Source: Candidatus Obscuribacterales bacterium
GTDB taxonomy: Bacteria > Cyanobacteriota > Vampirovibrionia > Obscuribacterales > Obscuribacteraceae
Direction of reading: 5' to 3'
Assembly: GCA_019752635.1 (NCBI GenBank)
Contig: JAIELX010000006.1
Coordinates: 1 to 64,000, forward strand
DNA: 64,000 nucleotides
This document shows, piece after piece, positions 43,764 through 52,426 of this stretch. Under the pieces are notes generated by a model. It had not been told where the DNA came from. It searched no databases and was given only the letters and a program-made list of their open reading frames with translations. Position 1 is the first letter of the stretch. The number at the start of each line of letters is the position of its first letter. A program made the position numbers and the translations under genes.

Positions 43764-44072
43764 TTAGCAACATTTCTTGGTGACCGTCGGCTCTTCTTGT
43801 TCTTGAGAGCTCTTGCGCAACAATTGCCATAGCTCTTCCATTACGCGGTCCGCATCGTTGTTCTGTACAGCCTCAACTACGCAGGTATTGAGATGCTGCT
43901 TTAGCATTATTTCAGCTGATTTATCTAATGCTGATTGAACGGCTTTGAGCTGATGAAGAATGTCAACGCAGTAGCGTCGGTCGTCCACCATTTTGTAGAC
44001 GTGATTCAGGTGCCCTATGGCTTTGGACAGCCGTAGTTTGAGGCGTTCTTCCAATTCATCGTCGAGAGCCAT
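43764..44072 (-). CDS. CsoR/FrmR family metal-sensing transcriptional repressor
   Basis: A 102-residue all-helical repressor of the DUF156 family. The copper-sensor triad is present as C35 (RRYCVDIL), H60 and C64 (KQHLNTCVVE). H21 near the N-terminus is a further position used in the family's metal or aldehyde sensors. The A-L-D-K segment of helix 2 is normal. The C-terminus ends in KKCC, which is unusual. It should bind its operator as a tetramer and release it on binding Cu(I) or another ligand. No copper pump is adjacent; the next genes on the strand are a Cys-containing small frame and the His-rich exported protein. Confidence 0.85.
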   Translation of the reverse strand: MALDDELEERLKLRLSKAIGHLNHVYKMVDDRRYCVDILHQLKAVQSALDKSAEIMLKQHLNTCVVEAVQNNDADRVMEELWQLLRKSSQEQEEPTVTKKCC

Positions 44073-44194
44073 TGCAATAGTCTACAGTTAAATCGGATTT
44101 GCAGAGTCCAAATTTTTAGTTCTGAAAACGATAGTAACTTAGTTGATCCGGACACTTCGACAAGACAGGAACGCAAAACCTTGAAGCCAAGTTC

Positions 44195-45298
44195 TTACAG
44201 GTCGTTCAGAATTACTTGCAGTGCGGCTCTGAAATGGGTTAGTGACGGCCGCTGTGTTGGATCTTTGGCGAGCGCCGCGAAAATCAACTCAGAAAGCCTC
44301 GAGGGAACGTTGAGATGCGCTTCAAACGGCGGTGCTTCTTCCTGGAGATGCGCCAGCACTGTTCCCAACGCAGAGTCCTTCTGAAACGCAGGACGTCGCG
44401 CAATGGCGCTGTATAGGGAACTTGCCAAACCATAAACATCACTTTTCTCAGTCGCTGGTTCGCCGCGCGAGTATTCAGGTGATATCACCAGTGGTGTACC
44501 AAAAATTCCCGTTGTTCGCGATGCGTGTTGGTCGACAGGAAGGTGTCTGAAAAGTTTTTCAACGACACCAAAGTCGCAAACCTTTGCCAGTTCTCCGCCA
44601 TCGTTTTGTGAGCCGCACACGGCAATGTTCGACGTGGAGGGGTGGAGGTGCAAAATGCCCTTGCCGTGTGCGTAAAGTATTGCCGTGCATGCCGCATTCA
44701 TAATCTTGAGCAGTCGCATATAATCGGGCTCGGCAGACTCTTTTACAATCGTCATTAGTGATCGATAGTTGGGCAAATACTCCGTGACCGCGTAAGGGCG
44801 TCCGTTTGGAAGCACGCCGCAGTGAAAGACTCCGGCAATGTGCGGGTGCGTTAGCGAGCGACCGCGGACTGCCTCTTCCAGAAATGCGCTGGAAACTTTT
44901 GCATCGTGAGCCAGTGCTCGGCGCAGCACTTTAAACGCTATCCCGGAGCCGTTTTGCAGATCGGTGCCGCCGTAAACTTCGGTGATCGAGCCGGCGCCAA
45001 GGTAGGATGTTAGTTGCAATCGCCGTTCGATCAATGGTGCTGTGCGCTCCCGTACCGACCCTTCACGCAGAACGGTTCCATCGTAAGAACAGGTGTGAGT
45101 GTCGGCTGGAAAATAGCGACGGCAAACCAGGCAGACTCGTGAGCCGAACAACCTGCAATCATCGAGCCAGTCGTCAAGTTCTTTGCGCGCATCGATCTGC
45201 TGCGGTATGCGGTGTTGACAACGGGGTGTCGCTGATTCGACGACGGTGTTGTCGGGTGTTGGACAGAGCGGGCAGGGTACCGATGTAAACGTTGTCAT
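44195..45298 (-). CDS. Predicted pseudokinase of the Hanks-type Ser/Thr kinase family
   Basis: A 367-residue protein. The N-terminus carries Cys pairs (C9/C12, C56/C59 with C70) that could form zinc ribbons. The kinase fold starts near residue 95: Gly-rich loop GAGSITEV (101-108), Lys123, a Glu-rich alphaC, and D242-F-G. The catalytic loop that normally reads HRDLKPSN is HLHPSTSN (217-224), so the catalytic Asp and the following Lys are replaced by His219 and Ser221. It may therefore bind nucleotide without transferring phosphate. No membrane segment is present. A palindrome and a TATAAT box lie directly upstream. Confidence 0.8.
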   Translation of the reverse strand: MTTFTSVPCPLCPTPDNTVVESATPRCQHRIPQQIDARKELDDWLDDCRLFGSRVCLVCRRYFPADTHTCSYDGTVLREGSVRERTAPLIERRLQLTSYLGAGSITEVYGGTDLQNGSGIAFKVLRRALAHDAKVSSAFLEEAVRGRSLTHPHIAGVFHCGVLPNGRPYAVTEYLPNYRSLMTIVKESAEPDYMRLLKIMNAACTAILYAHGKGILHLHPSTSNIAVCGSQNDGGELAKVCDFGVVEKLFRHLPVDQHASRTTGIFGTPLVISPEYSRGEPATEKSDVYGLASSLYSAIARRPAFQKDSALGTVLAHLQEEAPPFEAHLNVPSRLSELIFAALAKDPTQRPSLTHFRAALQVILNDL

Positions 45299-45309
45299 CG
45301 CGCATACCT

Positions 45310-45329
45310 ATTGGAGCGCTCCAATTATA
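45310..45329 (-). promoter_or_regulatory. TATAAT box with an adjoining 16-bp perfect palindrome
   Basis: A perfect palindrome, ATTGGAGCGCTCCAAT (45310-45325), lies 11 bp upstream of the pseudokinase ATG. On the minus strand it is directly preceded by TATAAT (45329-45324), so the palindrome would cover the transcription start. I found no matching -35 hexamer at 17 bp. This is the layout expected of an operator. Confidence 0.5.
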
Positions 45330-45591
45330 TAGGACAAACCGGAGCCGTTAGTGCAAACAGTGGCATCGGCGTAACGGCAAATTGATAAGCTTCCTTCGAA
45401 GTTTCGCGTTGACTCGTGGCGAGACTTGCATGGGCTATCGTGTTAGTATTCAGCCTGTAAGCGGCGATCGGAGAACGGCGTGCGAGTACTTTTCCTTCTG
45501 GCACGAATTGTTTTCGTTACGCCATTTTTGTGTTTGGCATTTATTTGCGCTATTAACAATGTTCTGAACGTAACCGGTGCAAGTAAGTACC

Positions 45592-46170
45592 CTACGCGAT
45601 AGGTTGGCGCTCACGTTCTTTGCGCCAACGCAGCATATTGCAAAATAAGGCACCCTGTTCGACTGCGTCGTCCAGCGCGTTATGCGTGTGAGCCGGGAGG
45701 TCGATAAACCACTCTTTCGGTAGATTTGCTTTGCTCGACTTGCGGTACTCATTACCGGTAAGGCACATTGCGTATGTCTTGATGTCCAATGCTGAGTGTG
45801 AGAACGGGCTTTGACCGGTGAATTTGATCAGGTACCAGTAAACGAACATGAAATCGTATGCCGCCGGAAAGCCGACGAACACCGGTTTGCCCGGAAGAGC
45901 CTTAAGCCATTCCAGATACTTCAGCATGGCACTTTGTGGTTCTTGCAAGTTTTGCCGGCAGGCAGCCAGGGCTTCGGGCTGCTCCTTCCACCAGTTCATG
46001 GTGTCTTCGTCGGCAACTGCATCAGGCAGAATGTAGAGGTTTGCGTAAAAAGTCCCGAGCAGTTCCTTGTCGGCCGTGTACGCGGCCGAACCGAAGCTAA
46101 GCATCGAATTGATGCCGGGGATCTTACCGTCGGCTTCAACGTCTGTACTTACGTAGATTTCCGGCGGCAT
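45592..46170 (-). CDS. DEDDh-family 3'-5' exonuclease
   Basis: A 192-residue RNase H-fold exonuclease started at [15 protein letters not shown] (46170); the longer frame to 46215 would overlap the small gene upstream. The acidic catalytic residues are in STDVEADG (D and E of ExoI), a central [11 protein letters not shown] (ExoII Asp) and [11 protein letters not shown] (ExoIII His and Asp), the DEDDh arrangement. The polypeptide is close to single-domain size, so it acts alone or as a partner of another enzyme. RNA or DNA specificity cannot be told. Confidence 0.83.
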   Translation of the reverse strand: MPPEIYVSTDVEADGKIPGINSMLSFGSAAYTADKELLGTFYANLYILPDAVADEDTMNWWKEQPEALAACRQNLQEPQSAMLKYLEWLKALPGKPVFVGFPAAYDFMFVYWYLIKFTGQSPFSHSALDIKTYAMCLTGNEYRKSSKANLPKEWFIDLPAHTHNALDDAVEQGALFCNMLRWRKERERQPIA

Positions 46171-46183
46171 ATGTTCTCCACTT

Positions 46184-46372
46184 TTAGTCGTCTTCCGTAA
46201 CAACTTCCACGTCAACGGTGTCGTATGTTTCTCTCTTATCGGCTACTGCGGGCAAATTCTTGTGTTCCGTCTCTTCCAGCTCTGCGCGACGGCGCAGAAA
46301 CTCACGGGTCAGATAGCCGAAGATGGCGGCAGAACCGGCAAAGGTGATTACACGAAATACAAACGAGAACAT
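46184..46372 (-). CDS. Small single-pass membrane protein
   Basis: A 62-residue protein with one N-terminal membrane helix ([20 protein letters not shown]), then a basic RRR stretch and an acidic C-terminal tail. It ends 13 bp before the exonuclease start on the same strand, so the two are probably co-transcribed. The family is not recognised and the Shine-Dalgarno is weak. Confidence 0.5.
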   Translation of the reverse strand: MFSFVFRVITFAGSAAIFGYLTREFLRRRAELEETEHKNLPAVADKRETYDTVDVEVVTEDD

Positions 46373-46573
46373 GGCACGCTCTTAATTGTCGCTAGCACTG
46401 ATTCACTGTACCACGAATGGAGTGGTGATGAAAAATAGATAACGTGCCTCTTGGATATACCTGTTGGTATGCGTCTATATGCGAAAATACCGGCACCGCT
46501 GGTGCCCGGAAGGCGCTGTGCGAGTGAATTCGGCGCTCTACTGCAGGGTGCCTCTTCAAACAGGAGTATTAAA

Positions 46574-47944
46574 GTGAGAGACGACAACATGGGGTTTGGG
46601 CTTTACAGCCCCAGAATAGTCACTTCTGAGGGGATGCGCGAAGCTGTTGTCGTAATCAAAGAGGGACGCATTGCCGATATCATTTCGCCGGAGTTGGCGC
46701 ATCCCGACTGCCAGGTGGTTGATTTGAGCGATTGCGTTTTGATGCCAGGCTTGATCGACAGCCATGTACATGTAAATGAGCCGGGTCGAACTGAGTGGGA
46801 AGGATTTGAAACTGCTACGAAAGCTGCTGCTGCCGGTGGTATCACGACGATTGCGGATATGCCGCTCAACTGCGATCCCGTAACAACTTCACTTAAGGCT
46901 CTGCAAGCAAAGCTGCCCGAAACAACTGACAAGCTATGGGTAGACTGCGCCTTCTATGGTGGCGTTGTACCTGGAAATGCCGGTGAGCTCGAGGCGATGA
47001 TTGATGCGGGAGTGGTCGGGTTCAAGTGTTTTCTCACGCATTCCGGCATTGATGAATTTCCGAATGTTACCGAGAAAGATCTCGCTGAAGCTATGCCCAT
47101 TCTTGCCAGGCATAAAATGCCGTTGCTGGTGCATGCCGAACTTGAATGCGGCCAGGATCCTCCGGCCTGGACCGATGCACGTTCATACCAGTCATTTTTG
47201 GCGTCGCGTCCTCGACACTGGGAAAATGAGGCCGTCGAACTCATGATTCGGCTGTGCCGCCAGTTCGTTTGTCCGGTGCACATTGTCCACCTTTCATCTT
47301 CTGATGCGCTGCATTCCATTTCCATCGCCAAGAAAGACGGACTACCGTTTTCGGTGGAGTCCTGTCCTCACTATTTGACGTTTTTCTCGGAAGAAATCCC
47401 CGATGGCGATACACGCTTCAAATGCGCGCCGCCGATTCGCGAAGATGAGAATCGCCAGAAATTATGGCGCGGTCTGCGCGCCGGGCTCATCGACTTTGTG
47501 GTTTCCGACCACTCTCCCTGCACGCCTCACCTGAAATACGTGGAAGCCGGTGACCTGCAAAAAGCGTGGGGCGGAATTTCGTCTTTGCAATTTGGCCTTC
47601 CGGTAATATGGACCCAGGCTAAAAAGCAGGGAATCAGCCTTGCGCAAGTAAGCGAATGGATGAGCGAAAAACCGGCGAAGTTTCTCGGGTTATCCGAGCG
47701 CAAAGGGAAAATCGCTATCGGTTATGACGCAGACATTGTCGCGTTTAGTCCCGACAAAGAATTCGTGATCAACACCGATATCATTCAGCATAAACACAAG
47801 GTTACTCCTTACGAAGGGCGCTCACTCAAGGGCGTGGTGGAACGAACTTTTGTCCGCGGACGAACAGTTTATGAAGGCGGCAAGTTGACAATTACGCCAA
47901 CGGGCGAACAATTACTTCGGCAGAAAGTACAAGGAAAGAAATAA
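46574..47944 (+). CDS. allB: Allantoinase
   Basis: Hydrolyses allantoin to allantoate in the ureide pathway. The protein starts at GTG 46574 behind AGGAG (7 bp) and has 456 residues, normal for AllB. Dinuclear-metal ligands are visible: H64 and H66 in IDSHVHVNEPGR, the carbamylated-type Lys K151 in GVVGFKCFLTHSG, His in LLVHAELECG and CPVHIVHLSSSDAL, and Asp in FVVSDHSPC. The nearby allantoicase, UraD and UraH genes separate it from related dihydropyrimidinases and dihydroorotases. It is the first gene of the ureide set and lies 1 bp before allantoicase. Confidence 0.93.
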   Translation: MRDDNMGFGLYSPRIVTSEGMREAVVVIKEGRIADIISPELAHPDCQVVDLSDCVLMPGLIDSHVHVNEPGRTEWEGFETATKAAAAGGITTIADMPLNCDPVTTSLKALQAKLPETTDKLWVDCAFYGGVVPGNAGELEAMIDAGVVGFKCFLTHSGIDEFPNVTEKDLAEAMPILARHKMPLLVHAELECGQDPPAWTDARSYQSFLASRPRHWENEAVELMIRLCRQFVCPVHIVHLSSSDALHSISIAKKDGLPFSVESCPHYLTFFSEEIPDGDTRFKCAPPIREDENRQKLWRGLRAGLIDFVVSDHSPCTPHLKYVEAGDLQKAWGGISSLQFGLPVIWTQAKKQGISLAQVSEWMSEKPAKFLGLSERKGKIAIGYDADIVAFSPDKEFVINTDIIQHKHKVTPYEGRSLKGVVERTFVRGRTVYEGGKLTITPTGEQLLRQKVQGKK

Positions 47945-47945
47945 A

Positions 47946-49016
47946 ATGGAAAAGCCATCTCCCACCGATGCAGCAGCATTTACCGGAACTGTGGATCTCG
48001 CGTCCGAACGAGTCGGCGGCAAAGTGCTTTACGCGAACGATGAGTTTTTTGCTGCGAAGGAAAATTTGATCAAGACAGGCAGAGGCGTGTTTATCGCTGA
48101 TAAATATACTGAGCAAGGTAAGTGGATGGATGGATGGGAGACAAGGCGCAAGCGCGTTCCCGGGCATGATTGGTGCGTGCTTCAACTGGGTGTTCCCGGA
48201 GTCATCCGCGGTGTTGATATCGATACCAATCACTTTCTCGGCAACAATCCGGCGTACGCTTCTATCGATGCTCTAGCGCTCGATGAAGGTAAAGCGAGAG
48301 TCGACTGGGAAAAAGCTGATTTACCGTGGACCGAAGTGCTTTCTCGTGTGGCGTTGAAGCCGGGATCGCAAAATATATTCGCCGTAGCAAGTACACAACG
48401 TTGGACCCACCTGAGGCTGAATATTTTTCCCGACGGAGGAGTCGCGCGCTTTCGTGTTCATGGTGAGCCGGCACCTGATTGGGCTCGCTTCAAAGATTCC
48501 GATGTTTTGGATCTTGCGGCAATCGAACATGGAGGCAAAGTACCTGCGTGCAGCGATATGTTCTTTGGCAACAAAGACAATATGATCTCTCCGGGAAGAG
48601 CGCTTAACATGGGCGACGGATGGGAGACGCGACGCAGACGCGGTCCCGGACATGACTGGGCGATTGTAAAGCTCGGACACGCCGGGTCGTTGCAGAAAAT
48701 TGAAATCGACACTAATCACTTTAAGGGGAACTATCCCGATCGCTGCTGGATAGACGCTTGTTATGAGCCAAATGCCGAAATAGACGTTCTGAACTGGAAC
48801 CAATTTGAATGGTCGCCAGTTTTGGCGGAGACCAAATTGAAGGCTGACCACCGTCACTACTTTGAAAAGGAGATTGCCAATAAGGGGCCCTGGACGCACG
48901 TTCGATTGAGTATTGCTCCCGATGGCGGTGTCAGTCGTTTGCGGCTGAATGGAACGTTGCATCGGTCCCGTGAAAACGCTAGTGCCGCTGCGCAGTCAGC
49001 TTCGTTGAAGAGGTGA
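47946..49016 (+). CDS. alc: Allantoicase
   Basis: Converts allantoate to ureidoglycolate and urea. The 356-residue protein shows the two-repeat jelly-roll plan of the family: the first half has MDGWETRRKRVPGHDWCVLQ and VDIDTNHFLGN, the second GDGWETRRRRGPGHDWAIVK and IEIDTNHFKGN. Each half ends in a segment containing WTH.RL.I.PDGGV.R. Both halves are complete. It starts 1 bp after allantoinase and overlaps uraD by 4 bp. The product urea would need a urease encoded elsewhere. Confidence 0.95.
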   Translation: MEKPSPTDAAAFTGTVDLASERVGGKVLYANDEFFAAKENLIKTGRGVFIADKYTEQGKWMDGWETRRKRVPGHDWCVLQLGVPGVIRGVDIDTNHFLGNNPAYASIDALALDEGKARVDWEKADLPWTEVLSRVALKPGSQNIFAVASTQRWTHLRLNIFPDGGVARFRVHGEPAPDWARFKDSDVLDLAAIEHGGKVPACSDMFFGNKDNMISPGRALNMGDGWETRRRRGPGHDWAIVKLGHAGSLQKIEIDTNHFKGNYPDRCWIDACYEPNAEIDVLNWNQFEWSPVLAETKLKADHRHYFEKEIANKGPWTHVRLSIAPDGGVSRLRLNGTLHRSRENASAAAQSASLKR

Positions 49017-49564
49017 CCGTCGTGGTGCCACAGTCGCAGACGCCACCATTGAGTATCACAGCGCTAAACAACTTTTCCGCAGCGGAGGCAGCAGATCTGT
49101 TGCTCAAGTGCAACGGCTCGAAGGCTTGGGTCGAAGAGATGATGCGGGCGCGTCCATTTGAGGACCCCGATGCGCTGTTTGCTGCCGCTGAGAGAGTCTG
49201 GCACCAGTTGCCGCATGCAGATGTGCTTGAGGGCTTCAATCATCATCCGCGCATTGGCGATCTTGCCGGCTTGAAAGCGAAATTCTCACTTTCATCCGCC
49301 TGGTCGAAAAGTGAGCAGTCCAGCGTTGAGCAGGCAAGTGACAATGTTCTTCTTGAACTGCGAGACCTCAATCTGGCGTATGAGCAGAAATTTGGATTTA
49401 TATTCATAGTATGTGCAACCGGAAAGAGCGCTGATGAAATGTTGCGTCTGCTCAAAGAACGTATGAACAATGATCCCGAACACGAGCTGCAAGTTGCTGC
49501 CAAAGAGCATGCGAAAATTACAAAACTCAGATTGGAGAAATTATGTCAGCCGTCAGCCCTGTAA
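49013..49564 (+). CDS. uraD: 2-oxo-4-hydroxy-4-carboxy-5-ureidoimidazoline (OHCU) decarboxylase
   Basis: Decarboxylates OHCU to (S)-allantoin, after HIU hydrolase in urate degradation. The 183-residue all-helical protein has the catalytic-type segment GFNHHPRIGD (H77/H78), and the later segment EYGFIFIVCATGKS-like LAYEQKFGFIFIVCATGKSA typical of UraD. It starts at GTG 49013, overlapping the allantoicase stop by 4 bp, and overlaps the uraH start by 22 bp, so the three genes are translationally coupled. Confidence 0.93.
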   Translation: MTVVVPQSQTPPLSITALNNFSAAEAADLLLKCNGSKAWVEEMMRARPFEDPDALFAAAERVWHQLPHADVLEGFNHHPRIGDLAGLKAKFSLSSAWSKSEQSSVEQASDNVLLELRDLNLAYEQKFGFIFIVCATGKSADEMLRLLKERMNNDPEHELQVAAKEHAKITKLRLEKLCQPSAL

Positions 49565-49893
49565 CCACGCATGTCCTAGATACCGCCTCCGGCAAGCCCG
49601 CGGCCGGACTGCCAATTGTTATTAGTATTCTGCACGAGCAACAGTGGAAAATGCTCGGTCATGGCGTGACAAACAAGGATGGGCGGATAACCGATCTTTT
49701 ATCCGTGAACGAGCCGTTGGTTCCGGGCACATACCAAATGAGGTTTGACACCGGTGTTTATTTTACGTCTTGCGGTACGGCGGGGTTTTATCCATACGTT
49801 GAAGTGACGTTTGTGATCGAAAAGGTTGATCAGCACTATCATGTTCCGCTTTTGCTAAGCCCGTTCGGCTATTCTACTTATCGCGGCAGCTGA
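49543..49893 (+). CDS. uraH: 5-hydroxyisourate hydrolase (transthyretin-related)
   Basis: Hydrolyses 5-hydroxyisourate to OHCU. The 116-residue transthyretin-like protein has the catalytic residues H10 (THVLDT), R48 (KDGRI) and H98 (VDQHYHVPLLL), and the C-terminal family mark YRGS at 113-116. It is a cytoplasmic homotetramer in known members. It is read directly after uraD, and the DUF6986 gene starts 12 bp after its stop. Confidence 0.95.
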   Translation: MSAVSPVTTHVLDTASGKPAAGLPIVISILHEQQWKMLGHGVTNKDGRITDLLSVNEPLVPGTYQMRFDTGVYFTSCGTAGFYPYVEVTFVIEKVDQHYHVPLLLSPFGYSTYRGS

Positions 49894-49904
49894 GCGAGTA
49901 TTCA

Positions 49905-51281
49905 ATGTCGAACCTTACACTTTCCGGTGAGACCATTGAGCTTGTTCTCTCGAAGTTGAGCAATGCGAATCACCGTCACGGCGAACTGTATCCCGGAGAG
50001 TCGACGGCAAGGCAGCCTGTTCACACCGTATATGGCGGAGCCCATCTGTTTCGGAAGGAAACGGTTCAGAAAGTGGGCGCACTTGCACTGCAGTCTTTTC
50101 AGAAGCACGCGAAAGATCCTCAGCAGCTTGTAGAAGCGTTGTCTTTGGAACGATGTGATTCGCGATTGGCGGACGCGCTTCACGCCGCTGTTCTGGGGAA
50201 AGTGACTGCCGATCCGGTTGAAGACTATCGGGTTGACTTCGAGGATGGCTACGGAATTCGAACGGATGAAGAAGAGGATCGCGATGCCGTCGCCGCTGCG
50301 GACGCCTTTGTCGCGGCGATGGAGAGCAATCTTCTCTCGGCGTTTTCCGGAATACGAGTAAAGTCGTTAGCCACGCAGACGGCAGATCGCAGTATTCGAA
50401 CGTTGGATTTATTCTTGACTCGATTGACACAGCTGTCGGACAAGCAGCTTCCCTCAGGTTTCGTCATTACGTTGCCTAAGCCTGTGAGCATCGCTCAGGT
50501 GGAGTGTTTCATCGATGTGGTTGAAAGCCTGGAACGTAAGCTTGTTCTGCCGGAAGGAATTTTGAAAACGGAGCTGATGATTGAAAGTCCTCATTCAATT
50601 GTCGATTCCACCGGGCGGCTAATGGTGGCGCCTCTGGTGGCGGCCGGTCGAGGGCGCTGTCGAGGGGTCCATTTTGGGGCCTATGATTACACGGCCGCTT
50701 GTGATGTAGTTCTGGCCGAACAGAGCTTGTCTCATCCACAATGCGACTTCGCTCGTACCATCATCAAATCTTGCCTGTCCGGCACAGGTGTGTGGCTCTC
50801 CGACGGTGCAACCACCGTAATTCCGACGGAGCCCCACAAGCCGGTGAAAGGCGCCGGTGAGTTGACCCGTGAACAGGAACTGGAGAACAGGTCCTCCGTG
50901 CACAAGGCGTGGCGGCTATCCGCGCGGGACATTGAACGTTCTTTGTCGCAGGGATTTTATCAAGGTTGGGATTTGCACCCCGCTCAGATTCCCATACGTT
51001 ACGGGGTGGTCTTTCATTTTTTTTTGAGAAATCTACCCGATGCTGCCGCGCGTTTCAAAGCGTTCCTTGGCAAGGCCGCTCAGGCAACACTTTCTGGCAG
51101 CAGTTTTGACGATGCCGCGACAGGTCAAGGTATGCTCAACTTCTTCTTGCGTGGACTTTCCTGCGGGGCTTTCAGTGATTCCCTGTTGGTGGCGCACGGG
51201 CTCAATTTGGATAAGTTTGAGAGTCGCTCCTTCGTAAAGATCTTGCAGGCACACAGAGAAAAAGAAAGCCTTAACGCTTAA
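49905..51281 (+). CDS. DUF6986 family protein (HpcH/HpaI aldolase-like TIM barrel)
   Basis: A 458-residue protein matching DUF6986, with the family opening PGESTARQPVHTVYGGAHLF and the segment DYRVDFEDGYGIRTDEEED. A TIM-barrel part has TELMIESPHSI (catalytic-type Glu of HpcH/HpaI and CitE enzymes) and GVHFGAYDYTAACDVVLAEQ (the Asp segment). The family's reaction is not established. It lies 12 bp after uraH, so it probably belongs to the ureide operon. A role in handling the glyoxylate or ureidoglycolate formed by the pathway would suit both fold and place, but is inference. Confidence 0.8.
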   Translation: MSNLTLSGETIELVLSKLSNANHRHGELYPGESTARQPVHTVYGGAHLFRKETVQKVGALALQSFQKHAKDPQQLVEALSLERCDSRLADALHAAVLGKVTADPVEDYRVDFEDGYGIRTDEEEDRDAVAAADAFVAAMESNLLSAFSGIRVKSLATQTADRSIRTLDLFLTRLTQLSDKQLPSGFVITLPKPVSIAQVECFIDVVESLERKLVLPEGILKTELMIESPHSIVDSTGRLMVAPLVAAGRGRCRGVHFGAYDYTAACDVVLAEQSLSHPQCDFARTIIKSCLSGTGVWLSDGATTVIPTEPHKPVKGAGELTREQELENRSSVHKAWRLSARDIERSLSQGFYQGWDLHPAQIPIRYGVVFHFFLRNLPDAAARFKAFLGKAAQATLSGSSFDDAATGQGMLNFFLRGLSCGAFSDSLLVAHGLNLDKFESRSFVKILQAHREKESLNA

Positions 51282-51392
51282 TCCCTGTCAATTTCCGGTA
51301 TTATTTCGTCTCTTCAAAAGCTACCGCTTAGCAAGCTCCGGGTTAACCGGGGCGCTGCAGGTGGTTCTCGTTACCGGCAGGAGGAAACTAGA

Positions 51393-52358
51393 GTGGCAAT
51401 CAGAGAATTCATGAGGCACCACTTTCGGCATTTTAATGCCGCGGTAACCGTCGACGCGGCTGACGCTTACAACGCGCACCTGGACAAAGGTGGCAAGATG
51501 ATGGTGACATTGGCCGGTGCGATGAGTACTGCCGAGATCGGGTTGTCGTTTGCTGAGATGATTCGGCAAGACAAAGTGCACGCTATTACCTGCACTGGTG
51601 CCAATCTTGAAGAGGACATCTTTAACCTGGTTGCACATAATCATTACGTGCGCGTACCGAATTACCGCGAGCTATCGTCGCGCGAAGAGATGGAGTTGCG
51701 CGACAAGGGGTTGAATCGAGTCACTGATACTTGCATTCCTGAAGATCATGCAATCCGGGCTATAGAACATCAAATTCTGGATCTGTGGCGCAAAGCGGAC
51801 AAAGAAGGCAAGCGCTATTTCCCTTACGAGTACATGTATGAATTGATTCGCAGTGGTGTTATCGCCTCTTCCTATCAGATTGATCCGAAGAATTCCTGGA
51901 TGGTGGCTGCCGCTGAGAAGAATCTCCCGATTTACACTCCGGGGTGGGAAGATTCGACGCTGGGCAACATATTCGTTTCCCACGTCTACACCAAAGAGTT
52001 GTCGACATTTCAGATCTACAAGTCCGGTGTCGAGCAGATGGCTCACTTGATCGACTGGTACAAGCAAAGCAGTAAGGACGAATCGATCGGATTCTTTCAA
52101 ATCGGCGGCGGCATTGCTGGAGACTTTCCGATCTGCGTCGTTCCGCTTATTCATCAGGATTTGCAAGAGCCTGCACGGTACTGGGGGTACTTCTGTCAGA
52201 TCTCAGACAGCACAACGTCCTACGGCTCATACAGTGGCGCCGTTCCGAACGAGAAGATCACTTGGGGTAAGCTCGATGAAGAAACGCCTCGGTTTGTGAT
52301 AGAATCGGACGCGTCCATTGTTGCACCACTAATGTTTGCCTACATCCTCGGCTGGTAG
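51393..52358 (+). CDS. Deoxyhypusine-synthase homologue
   Basis: A 321-residue bacterial member of the deoxyhypusine synthase family, beginning at GTG 51393 behind AGGAGG. Visible marks are GAMSTAEIGLSFAEMIR, CTGANLEEDIFNLVAH (NAD-binding part), the FFQIGGGIAGDF glycine segment, and the C-terminal ITWGKLDEE with K293, the Lys that carries the butylimine intermediate in the eukaryotic enzyme. Bacteria lack the eIF5A target, and such homologues have been linked to polyamine transfer reactions, e.g. homospermidine formation. It follows the ureide genes by 111 bp; whether it is co-transcribed is unclear. Confidence 0.9.
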   Translation: MAIREFMRHHFRHFNAAVTVDAADAYNAHLDKGGKMMVTLAGAMSTAEIGLSFAEMIRQDKVHAITCTGANLEEDIFNLVAHNHYVRVPNYRELSSREEMELRDKGLNRVTDTCIPEDHAIRAIEHQILDLWRKADKEGKRYFPYEYMYELIRSGVIASSYQIDPKNSWMVAAAEKNLPIYTPGWEDSTLGNIFVSHVYTKELSTFQIYKSGVEQMAHLIDWYKQSSKDESIGFFQIGGGIAGDFPICVVPLIHQDLQEPARYWGYFCQISDSTTSYGSYSGAVPNEKITWGKLDEETPRFVIESDASIVAPLMFAYILGW

Positions 52359-52426
52359 CCGGGACACTGCTCAACTGACTTCGGGCAAAGCGAGGTGCGG
52401 CAGGCTTTCCGGGGGAGCATCCGCCA

